DNA from: Saprospirales bacterium GYS_P2D
GTDB taxonomy: Bacteria > Bacteroidota > Bacteroidia > Chitinophagales > Saprospiraceae
Assembly (NCBI GenBank): GCA_009833045.1
Contig: WUUP01000010.1
Location: forward strand, 1 to 64,000
Length of the DNA stretch: 64,000 nt
Direction: 5' to 3'
Shown here piece after piece: positions 50,485-60,321 of this stretch. The notes under the pieces were generated by a model. The model was not told the origin of the DNA. It saw only the letters and a program-made list of their open reading frames with translations, and made no database searches. Each line of letters opens with the position of its first letter. Within the stretch, counting starts at the first letter, position 1. Position numbers and translations under genes: made by a program.

Positions 50485-51740
50485 ATGGTTTGTTTTCCTT
50501 TATGATGGAGTGGGCATCAGATTATGTTCGAAGCGAGTATCGAGTATGATCAATTAGATCGGCCATCGAACTCATCCTCCTGTCCTTCTCTTGGAAAGAG
50601 AAGGATGGTACATTTCGTTTTCAATTGATAGAATTACTGTAATCATCTTAAGCAAGTAAAAAACCAGTCCTCCATTTTAAGGGAGGTGCCCGAAGGGCGG
50701 AGGGTTCGAAAGCCGAAAGAAAGGGATTAGCATTTGTATCCACACTTTTCATCTTGACCAGCGGGAAAGATCTATGTTTTTAAAAGAAAGAGATATGGTA
50801 GTGAAAAACAGAGATCTCTCAGTGCCTTCGAGATGAAAATGAAAGGGTAAACACAAAATCAGTCCTCCATTTTAAGGGAGGTGCAATAGGTGGAGGGTTC
50901 GAAATCCGAAAGAAAGAATCAGCTTGTTGTATCTGTACTTTCTAACTTTCTACTTGTCAACTTTGAACTAAAATTGAGGTCTCCGAAGGACGGAAGGTTC
51001 GAAAGCTGAGAATCGAGTGACGAGTATCGAGTACGTAGTCTCGGCCATCGAGATCATCCTCCTGTCCTTCTCGTGGGAAGAGAAGATGGTACATTACGTT
51101 TTCAGCTGAGGTCATTACCGTAATCATCATAAGCAAGTACAAAATCAATCCTCCATTTTAAGGGAGGTCCCCAAAGGGCGGAGGGTTCGAAAGCTGAAAA
51201 TCGTGTGATGGCAGTGGGTATCGAGTACGTAGTCTCGGCCATCGAGATCATCCTCCTGTCCTTCTCTTGGGAAGAGAAGGATGGTACATTACGTTTTCAG
51301 CTGAGGTCATTCCCGTAATCAGCGTAAGAAAGCACAAAATCAGTCCTCCATTTTAAGGGAGGTGCCGTAGGTGGAGGGTTCCGACAGCTGAAAGAAAGGG
51401 GTTAGCACTTACAACACTTTTCATCTTGACCAAAGGGAAAGATCTATGTTTTCAAATGATTTTTTTCGGTAGAGAAAAACAGAGATCTCTCAGTGCCTTT
51501 GAGATGAAATAAAGCGGTGAAACAGAATCCATCGTTCGGCGTAGAGTCTTCTAAGTTGCCATGCCACCCAAATATCGGTTTTGCGAAAAGGATCTATGTT
51601 ACTGAAGATGCTTCGTGTGCATGGCTCTAAGCGAGATCTGCCAAATTTTCAAAATTTAGCAGATCTGTGTATCCGTTTGATCTGGGTATTATCCTCGTTG
51701 CAGTATCACACAACATTCCGTTTTGCGACAAGCATATAAA
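50485..51740. repeat. Intergenic repeat cluster C (inverted relative to A and B)
   Basis: No gene in ~1.3 kb. R1 copies in inverse orientation lie at 50663-50724, 50858-50917, 51141-51200 and 51340-51400, with a fragment near 50975-51012. R2 pieces (CGAACTCATCCTCCTGTCCT) lie at 50555-50620, and diverged ones (GAGATCATCCTCCTGTCCTT) at 51037-51110 and 51238-51290; further pieces (TTCGGCGTAG, TTTTGCG) lie at 51531-51595 and 51700-51732. R3 (GGGAAAGATCTATGTTTT ... ACAGAGATCTCTCAGTGCCT) lies at 50760-50835 and 51425-51510. Many units have internal hairpins such as CTTCTCTT/AAGAGAAG. Confidence 0.75.
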
Positions 51741-51751
51741 ACATAAAAATT

Positions 51752-51773
51752 AATTAGTCAATACTGACTAATT
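51752..51773. promoter_or_regulatory. TetR operator, copy 1
   Basis: Perfect inverted repeat AATTAGTCA-ATAC-TGACTAATT about 80 bases before the TetR start. It shares both half-sites with the copy at 51805-51826. Position and symmetry fit a TetR dimer site; binding is inferred. Confidence 0.75.
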
Positions 51774-51804
51774 GTCGATTCTGATCTCTATCGTCAATAC
51801 TATA

Positions 51805-51826
51805 AATTAGTCAATAGTGACTAATA
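51805..51826. promoter_or_regulatory. TetR operator, copy 2
   Basis: AATTAGTCA-ATAG-TGACTAATA, one base pair from perfect symmetry, starting 53 bases (about five helical turns) after copy 1 and ending 28 bases before the TetR start. It would lie over or next to the promoter, consistent with repression and autoregulation of the operon. Confidence 0.75.
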
Positions 51827-51853
51827 TAATAGTTTGTCTTAACTTGGTGATGT

Positions 51854-52510
51854 ATGAGCAAGAAAAGCTACATAATTGATAAAGCGAAGCGCTATTTTAA
51901 CCAGCAGGGATACCAGTCGGTGACCTTGCATGAGTTAGCTCAGCATCTGGAGATGTCTCGGGGTAATCTTACCTATCATTTCAAGGATAAAAGCAGTCTG
52001 CTACAGGCGATAGCTGATGAGATGTGGGACAAGATGAAGATCGAGCGAAGTAAGTCCAGAAAGCTCCCTTCATTTGAAAATCTACATAATGAAGTGCAGT
52101 TGTATTATAAGTTTCAGAGAGAGTATAGCTTCATATTCTTAGATACGCAGGTGCTCAATGATCCGGTGATCAAAGAGGCGTTCAGAGAGATGACGGAGCA
52201 GACGATAGAAGATAACAAAGCGAATATCGCATTCAGTATACAGATCGGCAACATGAGAGCTGAGTCCTATCCAGGTATGTACAATAATATTGCTATGATC
52301 ACATGGATGTTGTCCTTTTTTTGGTTGCCGCAGCAGGTGATCCGAGGTGAGCGCAGCCGAGAGGATGGAGAGCGATTGATATGGAGTATTTTGATCCCGC
52401 ACTTCACGGAGAAAGGGATTAAGTCATTTACTAAATTTTATGGAGAAGAGATGCTACAGTCATTGGGAGAGCCCTTTGAGATGGATCTGAGTAGTATCGT
52501 ATCTTTTTGA
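51854..52510 (+). CDS. TetR-family transcriptional regulator of the acyl-CoA catabolic operon
   Basis: 218 residues. The N-terminal helix-turn-helix (~8-50: AKRYFNQQGYQSVTLHELAQHLEMSRGNLTYHFKDKSSLL) has the TetR pattern; the rest is a helical ligand domain. It is the first gene of the operon, two bases before the carboxyltransferase gene, with two matching palindromes upstream. It is probably a repressor released by an acyl-CoA intermediate, as with AtuR, LiuR or FadR-type TetR proteins. Confidence 0.92.
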   Translation: MSKKSYIIDKAKRYFNQQGYQSVTLHELAQHLEMSRGNLTYHFKDKSSLLQAIADEMWDKMKIERSKSRKLPSFENLHNEVQLYYKFQREYSFIFLDTQVLNDPVIKEAFREMTEQTIEDNKANIAFSIQIGNMRAESYPGMYNNIAMITWMLSFFWLPQQVIRGERSREDGERLIWSILIPHFTEKGIKSFTKFYGEEMLQSLGEPFEMDLSSIVSF

Positions 52511-52512
52511 TT

Positions 52513-54114
52513 ATGGGAGTATTAAGATCTAAAGTTAACACTAAGTCCAAGTCGTATCAGGATAACTATGCCAAGATGCTCAAGCTCTGTGAGAAGCTCG
52601 AAGGGCATATGGAGAAGAGCAGATTTCAGGGAAAGGACAAGCATATAGACCGAGCTCGAAACAGAGGGAAGCTATTAGCCAGAGAACGGCTGGAGCTCGT
52701 ACTGGACCGTGATAGTCCTTTCTTAGAGCTCTTACCATTATCTGGTATGGAGCGAAAAGGTGGTTTTGGAGCAGGAGGTACAAATATATCAGGCATAGGT
52801 CTCGTGCAGGGTAAGCTCTGTATGATCAATAGTAATGTCGGCACTCGAAAGGGAGGCTCGGTAGACTATGCCACCGTATTCAAATCGCTCCGCCTCGGTC
52901 AGATCGCCCGTGAAAATAGACTGCCAAGTATCAATCTCGTAGAGAGTGGAGGCGCTAATCTTCCGGATCAAGCGAAAATATTCAACTATGGAGGTGAGTC
53001 ATTTCGGGAGATCACCCGGCGCTCAGAGATGGGTATACCGACTATCTCGGTGGTATTTGGCAATGCTACTGCTGGAGGTGCTTATGTGCCTGGTATGTCT
53101 GATTATTCGATTTTTCAGAAGAAAGCAGCGAAGGTATTCTTGGCAGGACCTCCATTAGTTAAAATGGCTACTAATGAAGTGGCGACTGATGAGGAGCTTG
53201 GAGGGGCTGAGATGCACAGTCGAGTATCGGGAGTCTCTGACTATCTCGCAGAAGATGAATATGACGCTATCAGGATCGCTCGTGAGATCATGGAGTTCAT
53301 CGATGTGGACGAGCCGCATTACATTCCGAAAGGAGAAATAAAAAATCCTCTCTATGGTGCTGATGAATTGTTAGGAGTTGTTTCTGCGGATCCTAAGATT
53401 CCATTTGATGTGAGAGAGCTGATCATGCGGATCACAGATGGGTCAGAGTTTGCAGAGTTTAAGCCAGAATATGGTAATACTATGGTCACAGGTTGGGCGC
53501 ATATACATGGGTACAAGCTTGGCATCGTAGCAAATAATGGAGTGATCTTCTCTGAGTCTGCTAATAAAGCAGCACAGTTCATACAACTATCCAATAAGAA
53601 TAACATACCGCTACTTTTCATGCACAATACTACTGGCTATATGGTCGGCAAGGCCTATGAAGAAGGAGGCATCATCAAAAATGGGGCAAAGCTCATCAAT
53701 GCGGTAAGCAATAGCAAAGTGCCTCATCTCACACTGATGATCGGCAATTCATATGGCGCTGGAAACTACGGAATGAATGGCCGCTCTTATGATCCACGCT
53801 TCTTATTCACCTATCCCAACGCTAAGATCGGAGTCATGGGATCGGAGCAGCTGGCAGGAGTTATGGAGATCGTACAGCGAGCCAGTGCTAAGTCACTGGG
53901 CCAAGAATATGACGAGGAGAAAGGAGCCATGCTCAAAGCTATGCTCATAGCAGAAGCTGAGTCCAAGGCATCAGCATGGCACTCTACCAGTGAACTCTGG
54001 GATGATGGAGTCATAGATCCGAGGAAGACTCGTAGCTACATGGGATTCGCTCTGGCGATCGTATATGGTCAGAAAATAGAAGGGGCAAAAGGATACGGAG
54101 TATGGAGACACTAA
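52513..54114 (+). CDS. Acyl-CoA carboxylase, carboxyltransferase (beta) subunit
   Basis: 533 residues from the ATG at 52513; the frame also allows a TTG at 52507, but the ATG sits two bases after the TetR stop, like the next gene junction. The N-terminal (acyl-CoA-binding, VESGGANLPDQAKIFNYGGESF, GNATAGGAYVPGMSDY) and C-terminal (carboxybiotin-binding, NNIPLLFMHNTTGYMVG, GNSYGAGNYGMNGR) crotonase-fold halves match methylcrotonyl-/geranyl-/propionyl-CoA carboxylase beta subunits. With the next gene it carboxylates an acyl-CoA. The YGG stretch in the substrate loop may be informative for methylcrotonyl versus geranyl-type substrates, but needs alignment. Confidence 0.93.
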   Translation: MGVLRSKVNTKSKSYQDNYAKMLKLCEKLEGHMEKSRFQGKDKHIDRARNRGKLLARERLELVLDRDSPFLELLPLSGMERKGGFGAGGTNISGIGLVQGKLCMINSNVGTRKGGSVDYATVFKSLRLGQIARENRLPSINLVESGGANLPDQAKIFNYGGESFREITRRSEMGIPTISVVFGNATAGGAYVPGMSDYSIFQKKAAKVFLAGPPLVKMATNEVATDEELGGAEMHSRVSGVSDYLAEDEYDAIRIAREIMEFIDVDEPHYIPKGEIKNPLYGADELLGVVSADPKIPFDVRELIMRITDGSEFAEFKPEYGNTMVTGWAHIHGYKLGIVANNGVIFSESANKAAQFIQLSNKNNIPLLFMHNTTGYMVGKAYEEGGIIKNGAKLINAVSNSKVPHLTLMIGNSYGAGNYGMNGRSYDPRFLFTYPNAKIGVMGSEQLAGVMEIVQRASAKSLGQEYDEEKGAMLKAMLIAEAESKASAWHSTSELWDDGVIDPRKTRSYMGFALAIVYGQKIEGAKGYGVWRH

Positions 54115-54116
54115 AA

Positions 54117-56096
54117 ATGAAAAATATCAATTCAATCCTCATCGCTAATCGTGGTGAGATCTCTCGACGGATCTCTCGGACCTGTCGGCAGATGGGGATA
54201 CGCTCAGTCGCAGTGTACACGGAGGTAGATCGTGATCTACCATATGTCTCTGATGCCGATACGGCAATATGTATCGGCCAGGATAGAGCGGATGAGAGCT
54301 TCCTCGATCAAGATAAAATCATCGCCGCTGCTCGTCGAACGGGTGCTGATGCTATTCATCCAGGATACGGCTTCTTATCAGAGAATGCAGACTTCGCACA
54401 GCGTTGTGCTGATGAGGGATTGATATTCATTGGGCCACATCCTGAGGCGATCGCATCAATGGGCTCTAAGTCACAAGCTAAAGCTATCATGGAGGCCCAT
54501 GATGTGCCAGTAGTGCCTGGCTATCGTGGCGAGGATCAGTCAGAGCAGGCGTTACGGTCTGCTGCTGAGGAGATCGGCTATCCACTTTTGATCAAAGCCG
54601 CTGCAGGAGGTGGCGGCAAAGGAATGCGCATAGCTCACAACGCCCAGGAGCTACCGGATGCGATAGCCACAGCTAAACGTGAAGCGCTCAATGCTTTTGG
54701 CGATGATGAGCTCATACTGGAGCGATATATTAGCTCTGGGCGGCATATTGAGTTTCAGATATTTGGCGATCAGCATGGGCGGGTCATTCATCTGCTCGAG
54801 CGAGAGTGTACCATACAGCGGCGTTATCAGAAAGTGGTGGAGGAGAGCCCTTCGCCGATCATGACTGATAAGCTGAGAGCTGAGATGGGGGAGTCAGCCG
54901 TACGTGCTGCACAGGCTCTTGATTATGATAATGCGGGGACGGTAGAGTTTATCTATGATGATCAGTCTGGAGAGTACTTCTTCCTTGAGGTCAATACTCG
55001 GCTGCAGGTTGAGCATCCTGTGACAGAGGAGATCACGGGTCTTGATCTGGTACAGATGCAGATAGAGTCCGCTATGGGGCTGCCGCTTAAGATCACCCAG
55101 GAGCAGGTCGAGAGTCAGGGATATGCCATCGAGCTGCGACTCTATGCGGAGGATCCAGATCAAGACTTCATGCCGCAGACTGGTAGGGTAGCCGCCTACT
55201 CATGGCCAGAGATAGAGGGATTACGTGTAGAGTCGGCTATACAGACGGGTAGTGATATATCGATCTATTATGACCCGATGATCGCTAAGCTCATCATCCA
55301 TGATGACACTCGTATCGGCGCTATCAGGAAAATGAGGTATTTACTCTCTGAGATGGTATGTCTTGGACTTAGGACTAATCAGGCATTCTTATCACGTCTC
55401 ATGGCGCAGGAGAGCTTTATACGAGGTGAGTATGATACTCACTATATCGCTCAGCACGAGGAAGTTCTCATAGGTCAGGCTACTTCAGAGGTGGCTATAC
55501 ATGAGGCGATTATAGCTGATGCCCTATCTGGATGGTTGGAGCGACAGCAGAGCCAGATATTGCTTAGGTCGATACCATCAGGTTGGCGAAATAACTTCTA
55601 TCAGCCACAGATCTTGAAGTATGAGGCCGCTGGTGCGGAATATCAGCTCCACTATAGATATCTTGATGGCACCTTCGATATCGAGATAGGAGAAAAAAAG
55701 TACAATGTCAAAGATGTGGCTCAATCAGATCACATAATCGCTTGTGCTATCGATGGTATGGTACAGCGGTATGAGGTGCATAGCGCTGATGATGTGAGCT
55801 ATGTTCATCATCCACGATATGGACAGTTTATACTTCAGCGACTGCCGAGATATCCGCTGAAGGAAGTGCAAGTCGAAAAAGGTGCCTACCTGTCACCTAT
55901 GCCATCGCAAGTGGTCAGTGTGTTGGTGACAGCTGGACAAGAAGTGGCTCAAGGGGATCCATTGATGGTGCTCAATTCCATGAAAATGGAGAATACTATA
56001 GAAGCTCAAATAGATGGCGTCGTCGAGGAGATCTATGTCTCTGATAGTCAAACGATTGAGGCGAACTATCTAATGCTAAAAATTAAAGAGAAATAA
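54117..56096 (+). CDS. Acyl-CoA carboxylase, biotin carboxylase plus biotin carrier (alpha) subunit
   Basis: 659 residues from the ATG at 54117; an alternative at 54102 would overlap the previous gene. The biotin carboxylase domain (~1-445) has SILIANRGEISRRI, ATP-grasp AAAGGGGKGMRI and EVNTRLQVEHPVTEE. A ~130-residue connecting (BT-type) domain follows. The C-terminal biotinyl domain carries the biotin lysine in LNSMKMENTIEA (~625). It loads CO2 onto biotin for the beta subunit encoded just upstream. Confidence 0.95.
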   Translation: MKNINSILIANRGEISRRISRTCRQMGIRSVAVYTEVDRDLPYVSDADTAICIGQDRADESFLDQDKIIAAARRTGADAIHPGYGFLSENADFAQRCADEGLIFIGPHPEAIASMGSKSQAKAIMEAHDVPVVPGYRGEDQSEQALRSAAEEIGYPLLIKAAAGGGGKGMRIAHNAQELPDAIATAKREALNAFGDDELILERYISSGRHIEFQIFGDQHGRVIHLLERECTIQRRYQKVVEESPSPIMTDKLRAEMGESAVRAAQALDYDNAGTVEFIYDDQSGEYFFLEVNTRLQVEHPVTEEITGLDLVQMQIESAMGLPLKITQEQVESQGYAIELRLYAEDPDQDFMPQTGRVAAYSWPEIEGLRVESAIQTGSDISIYYDPMIAKLIIHDDTRIGAIRKMRYLLSEMVCLGLRTNQAFLSRLMAQESFIRGEYDTHYIAQHEEVLIGQATSEVAIHEAIIADALSGWLERQQSQILLRSIPSGWRNNFYQPQILKYEAAGAEYQLHYRYLDGTFDIEIGEKKYNVKDVAQSDHIIACAIDGMVQRYEVHSADDVSYVHHPRYGQFILQRLPRYPLKEVQVEKGAYLSPMPSQVVSVLVTAGQEVAQGDPLMVLNSMKMENTIEAQIDGVVEEIYVSDSQTIEANYLMLKIKEK

Positions 56097-56101
56097 ACTA
56101 C

Positions 56102-56923
56102 ATGAATCTATATACTACAGAACAATTAGCTCAAATCAATGAGCATAAATTTGCCTTTGTTGAGTGGGCACTGTCAGACCATTTGCTCAGTATGACGCTT
56201 AATCGAGCGCACAAGAAAAATGCGCTTCATCCACAGATGGTCAAAGAGATAGCCTATCTCATGCAGTACGCTCATGATACTGCTGAAGTATGGATGGTGA
56301 CTATCCGAGCAAAGGGGAATGTATTTTGCGCAGGGGCGGATCTGAAAGCGATGATCGGTGTCATCGAGCCAAATGACAGCACCATCCCTGATGCAAGTAC
56401 CAAGGATATCTTGATAGGTGAATTATTCAATAAGGTGTACAAGCCTGTAATCTCTGTGGTGACAGGAGATGTATATGCAGGAGGCTTTTTCTTTTTGGCC
56501 GGTTCGACTATCGTTGTCGCTCAGGAGGATGTAAAGTTCGGACTACCAGAGGTAAAGAGAGGCTTGTATCCTTTTCAGGTGATGGCGGCACTACTCAAAG
56601 TCATGCCTGCTCGCAGAGTCATCGACTGGTGTATCAGAGGGTACAATTTACCTGTCACCAAAGCTCAAGAGTATGGCCTCGTCACTGAGGCCTGCCCCGC
56701 AGATGAGATCGATGAGGTCGTAGATCGCATAGTCGCTGAGCTCAAGCAAAATAGTCCATCTGCTATCCGCCTGGGCCTACAGGCGTATGATCACATATTG
56801 CCTGCAGGCGAAGAGCATCAATATCTCTACGATATGCTACAGCAGACGATAGGTTCTGCCGATGGACAAGAAGGGCTCACTGCTTTCCGTGAAAAAAGAA
56901 AACCAGAATGGAAGGGATTTTAA
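56102..56923 (+). CDS. Enoyl-CoA hydratase (crotonase family)
   Basis: 273 residues. The oxyanion-hole segment VFCAGADLKAM (~75) and GLPEVKRGLYPF (~143, catalytic Glu region) identify a crotonase. After an alpha/beta carboxylase pair, the expected step is hydration of the glutaconyl-type product, as in methylglutaconyl-CoA hydratase (LiuC) or isohexenylglutaconyl-CoA hydratase (AtuE). It starts five bases after the carboxylase alpha stop. Confidence 0.92.
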   Translation: MNLYTTEQLAQINEHKFAFVEWALSDHLLSMTLNRAHKKNALHPQMVKEIAYLMQYAHDTAEVWMVTIRAKGNVFCAGADLKAMIGVIEPNDSTIPDASTKDILIGELFNKVYKPVISVVTGDVYAGGFFFLAGSTIVVAQEDVKFGLPEVKRGLYPFQVMAALLKVMPARRVIDWCIRGYNLPVTKAQEYGLVTEACPADEIDEVVDRIVAELKQNSPSAIRLGLQAYDHILPAGEEHQYLYDMLQQTIGSADGQEGLTAFREKRKPEWKGF

Positions 56924-56945
56924 AATCAATCATGAATATCATCCG

Positions 56946-57803
56946 ATGAAAAAACTAATACTATCTGCTGCACTTACTGGAGCTGCGACTAATCGTAATC
57001 ACTGCCCAGCGATACCCTATACACCTACTGAAATCGCCGAAGAAGGAAAGCGGGCTGTAGATGCTGGCGCAGCTATACTGCACATCCATGCTCGAGAAGA
57101 AAATGGTATGCCCAGCTGGAGAACAGAGGTATTTGAAGAGATCCACAGCGAAGTGCGACGGCTATGTGCCGACGTGATTATTAATTTTTCTACAGGTGCG
57201 ATCGGACTGAGTAAGGAGGAGCGCATGGCGCATATTCCTGTGACTCGTCCTGATATGGCAGCATTCAATATGAACTCGATGAACTATGCCATTTACTCTC
57301 GCAAAAAGAAGAAGTTTCACTGGGATGGCGTATTCGAAAACTCATTCTCCACTATGCAGTATGTCATAGAGACGATGAATGCTGCTGGGACAGCTCCGGA
57401 GATGGAGTGTTTTGACGTAGGACACGTACGAAATGCGGAGATATTCAGAGATATGGGGCTGCTACCAGAGAATGCTTGCTATAGTCTCGTGATGGGTGTC
57501 ATGGGTGGTATCCCTGCCACACCTGAGAATCTCATCCATCAGATCAAGCAAGTGCCAGAGGGAAGATTTTGGCAGTCGATCGTCATCAGCCGAGATCAGT
57601 GGCGACTATCAGCGATAGCGGCAGCCATGGGAGGCAACTTCAGAGTAGGGCTCGAGGATAATTTTTATCTGCCTAATGGCGAAATGGCTAAAAGCAATGG
57701 AGAACTTGTGGCAGCTGGAGCGAGTCTGGCTCGAAATATCGGACGAGAACTGGCATCAATCGCTGAGACTCGTGAGATGCTCGATATCCCATTCAGACAC
57801 TAA
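56946..57803 (+). CDS. Beta-keto acid cleavage enzyme (BKACE, DUF849 family)
   Basis: 285 residues from the ATG at 56946; the frame is open further upstream inside the hydratase gene, but the family starts at KKLILSAALTGAATN. Zinc-binding HIHAR (~48), INFSTGAIGLSKEERM and MECFDVGH (~155) are the family motifs of 3-keto-5-aminohexanoate cleavage enzyme. These enzymes combine a beta-keto acid with acetyl-CoA, giving acetoacetate or a related 3-keto product and a new acyl-CoA. In this operon it stands where HMG-CoA lyase or AtuA would be expected, so it may perform the carbon-carbon cleavage step. Confidence 0.9.
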   Translation: MKKLILSAALTGAATNRNHCPAIPYTPTEIAEEGKRAVDAGAAILHIHAREENGMPSWRTEVFEEIHSEVRRLCADVIINFSTGAIGLSKEERMAHIPVTRPDMAAFNMNSMNYAIYSRKKKKFHWDGVFENSFSTMQYVIETMNAAGTAPEMECFDVGHVRNAEIFRDMGLLPENACYSLVMGVMGGIPATPENLIHQIKQVPEGRFWQSIVISRDQWRLSAIAAAMGGNFRVGLEDNFYLPNGEMAKSNGELVAAGASLARNIGRELASIAETREMLDIPFRH

Positions 57804-58627
57804 TGAAAACAGGTAAGATGATGTACAGTGCAGATTTATTAAAGGGGAAGAAAGCATTAGTCTCTGGAGGACGATCGGGGATAGGATATGCTATCGCTCA
57901 GCAGTTCTTGCAGCTCGGAGCCGAGGTGATGATTATTTCCCGAAAGGAGGATAAACTCAAAAATGCCGCTGAAGAACTTAGCGAATATGGGGTTGTACAT
58001 CATCACGCCTGTGATATACGAAAGACAGACGATATCCGTGCTGTTGCTGCTGCGCTCAAAGAGCAAATGGGAGGTCTCGATATCTTGGTTAATAATGCGG
58101 GTGGGCAGTTTCCTGCTCCAGCGGAGCTCATCAGCGAGAATGGCTGGGCGGCTGTGATCAATAATAATCTCAATGGGACATTCTATATGTCCCAGATCAT
58201 GCATCAAGAGTTTTTCATGCCTCAGTCGCATGGCATCATCGTGAATATCATTGCAAATGTCTACAGAGGTTTTCCAGGGATGGCTCACACAGGAGCGGCC
58301 CGAGCTGGAGTGGACAATCTAACAAAGACACTGGCCCAGGAGTGGGCAACCTACGGCGTCCGAGTCAATGCTATAGCCCCCGGGACTATCGAGTCATCTG
58401 GTCTGGAGCAGTATCCGCCGCAGATTCAAGCGAGATTTGAAGAAGGCCGTCGAGAGAATCTCTTAGGACGATTTGGTACAGTGTCAGATGTGGCAAATGC
58501 GGTGACCTTCATGGCATCCGATCTATCGAGCTATGTGTCAGGTACGACACTCTACGTAGACGGCTGCGAGCATCTGGCTGGCGACCGTATGGGTATCATC
58601 AAAACGATAAGAGATATGATGAAATAA
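57803..58627 (+). CDS. Short-chain dehydrogenase/reductase, PECR / AtuB-like
   Basis: 274 residues. It has a Rossmann nucleotide motif SGGRSGIGYAIA (~21), NNAGG (~98) and the segment AHTGAARAGVDNLTKTLAQEW (~168). That segment is the same as in peroxisomal trans-2-enoyl-CoA reductase and AtuB-like proteins and lacks the canonical YxxxK tyrosine. It may reduce an enoyl-CoA or oxidise an alcohol. Its start shares the last base of the BKACE stop (TAATG). Confidence 0.88.
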   Translation: MKTGKMMYSADLLKGKKALVSGGRSGIGYAIAQQFLQLGAEVMIISRKEDKLKNAAEELSEYGVVHHHACDIRKTDDIRAVAAALKEQMGGLDILVNNAGGQFPAPAELISENGWAAVINNNLNGTFYMSQIMHQEFFMPQSHGIIVNIIANVYRGFPGMAHTGAARAGVDNLTKTLAQEWATYGVRVNAIAPGTIESSGLEQYPPQIQARFEEGRRENLLGRFGTVSDVANAVTFMASDLSSYVSGTTLYVDGCEHLAGDRMGIIKTIRDMMK

Positions 58628-58641
58628 TACAATATGTCGCT

Positions 58642-60321
58642 ATGAAATCTAACACTATCCAACCACTAATCAGTCATTTTTATCATTGGGAAAAGGAGAA
58701 AGCCGATGAGGTATTCTTGAGGCAGCCCTATGGTAGGACATGGAAAGAACTGACATGGAGGCAGGCCGGGGCTGAAGCCCGGCGTATAGCCTCAGCACTG
58801 CAGGATATGGGATTAGGACATGGCGATCACATTGGCATATATTCTAAGAACTGTTATCACTGGATATTAGCGGATCTGGCGATCATGATGATCGGTGCAG
58901 TGAGTGTACCGTTTTATGCGAGTCTGCCCCGGCAGCAGTTGGCTCAGGTCGTCGAGCTCAGTGATATCAAGGCCATATTCGTAGGAAAGTTGGATAAATG
59001 GGGCGATAGAGCAGAGGCGATACCAGAAGGTGTGCAACTGATCAGATTTCCACATTATGAGGGCAACGCTCCAGTAGAGCTGGGGAGAGCGTGGGATGAG
59101 TTGTTGGCCAAATATGAGCCCATCGTAGGTGAACCAGCACCTCATATAGATGATCTCTGGACGATAAAGTTTACCTCCGGCACGACCGGCACTCCTAAAG
59201 GTGTGATGCATGTCCATAGAAGTCCCGTACAGACAATGATCACGGAGTATGAGACGGATTTTATTGGCCTCAGCCGCATAGATCATATCAAGTGTTTTTC
59301 ATTCCTTCCACTCAATCATGTCGGCGAGCGCATGGGAGTCGAGGTGCCATGTCTATATGCTGGAGGGACGATTTCCTTTGCTGAAAATTTGGACACATTC
59401 GTAGATAATCTCAAGGATACACAGCCGACATTATTCTTTGCGGTACCTCGCATATGGACTAAATTTTATCAAGGGGTCATCGCTAAATTACCTCAAAAAA
59501 GATTGGAGCTATTACTGAGGATACCTGTGGTGTCAGGTCTGGTCAAAAAGAAAATCCTGAATGAACTCGGACTGGGTGCTGTACAAATCGCTGCGACAGG
59601 GGCGGCTATCACCCCAGAGTATCTCAAGAAATGGTACTCCAAACTGGGCATCCATCTCATCGAAGCCTATGGGATGACCGAGGTCTGCGGGAGCATGACG
59701 AATAGTCCGATGCAAGATGCGCCGCCCGACTCTGTAGGGGTACCCGTGCCCAATGGTGATGTGAGGATAGATCTCGATACCTCTGAAATACTAATGTCCT
59801 CGCCATATATGATGAAAGGCTACTATAAGAATCCTGAGAAAACGGCAGAAGTGCTAAAAGATGGATGGCTACATAGCGGAGATCGGGGTACTATAGATGA
59901 ACGAGGATTTGTCAGAGTAATAGGACGAGTCAAAGATGCCTTCAAGACATCCAAAGGGAGCTATATCACGCCGAATCCGATGGAAGAGATCATCGCAAAT
60001 AATCCATATGTCGAGCAGTGCTGTGTCGCTGGGCTCGGTATACCGCAGCCCATCTGTATCGTGAATCTCTCTGAGGCCGCTAAAACTGCTGATAAGCAAG
60101 CCGTAGCAACAAGTCTGGAGGAGAGTCGCCAACTACTAAATCATGATCTGGCTAACTATCAGAAAGTGTCAACGATCATCATCGATGAAGACATCTGGAG
60201 TGAGTCCAATAAACTACTGACTCCTACCATGAAGGTGAGACGTGGAGCCTTGGACGAAAAATATGGCAAACACTATCTCGCATGGAATGATGCAAAAGAA
60301 TCTATACTATGGAAAGCATGA
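58642..60321 (+). CDS. Acyl-CoA synthetase (AMP-forming)
   Basis: 559 residues. The P-loop is TSGTTGTPKGVMHVH (~174), the adenylate motif YGMTEVCGSM (~345) and the hinge HSGDRGTIDERGFVRVIGR (~410). The form is that of long-chain (FadD/LACS-like) synthetases with the lysine in FKTSKGSYITPNP. It activates the free acid that enters the pathway, in the position of AtuH. It overlaps the next gene by four bases. Confidence 0.93.
   Translation: MKSNTIQPLISHFYHWEKEKADEVFLRQPYGRTWKELTWRQAGAEARRIASALQDMGLGHGDHIGIYSKNCYHWILADLAIMMIGAVSVPFYASLPRQQLAQVVELSDIKAIFVGKLDKWGDRAEAIPEGVQLIRFPHYEGNAPVELGRAWDELLAKYEPIVGEPAPHIDDLWTIKFTSGTTGTPKGVMHVHRSPVQTMITEYETDFIGLSRIDHIKCFSFLPLNHVGERMGVEVPCLYAGGTISFAENLDTFVDNLKDTQPTLFFAVPRIWTKFYQGVIAKLPQKRLELLLRIPVVSGLVKKKILNELGLGAVQIAATGAAITPEYLKKWYSKLGIHLIEAYGMTEVCGSMTNSPMQDAPPDSVGVPVPNGDVRIDLDTSEILMSSPYMMKGYYKNPEKTAEVLKDGWLHSGDRGTIDERGFVRVIGRVKDAFKTSKGSYITPNPMEEIIANNPYVEQCCVAGLGIPQPICIVNLSEAAKTADKQAVATSLEESRQLLNHDLANYQKVSTIIIDEDIWSESNKLLTPTMKVRRGALDEKYGKHYLAWNDAKESILWKA

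Noticed and set aside
56862-56945. Earlier start for the BKACE gene inside the hydratase gene
   Set aside because: The family begins at the ATG at 56946; the extension is out-of-frame hydratase sequence.
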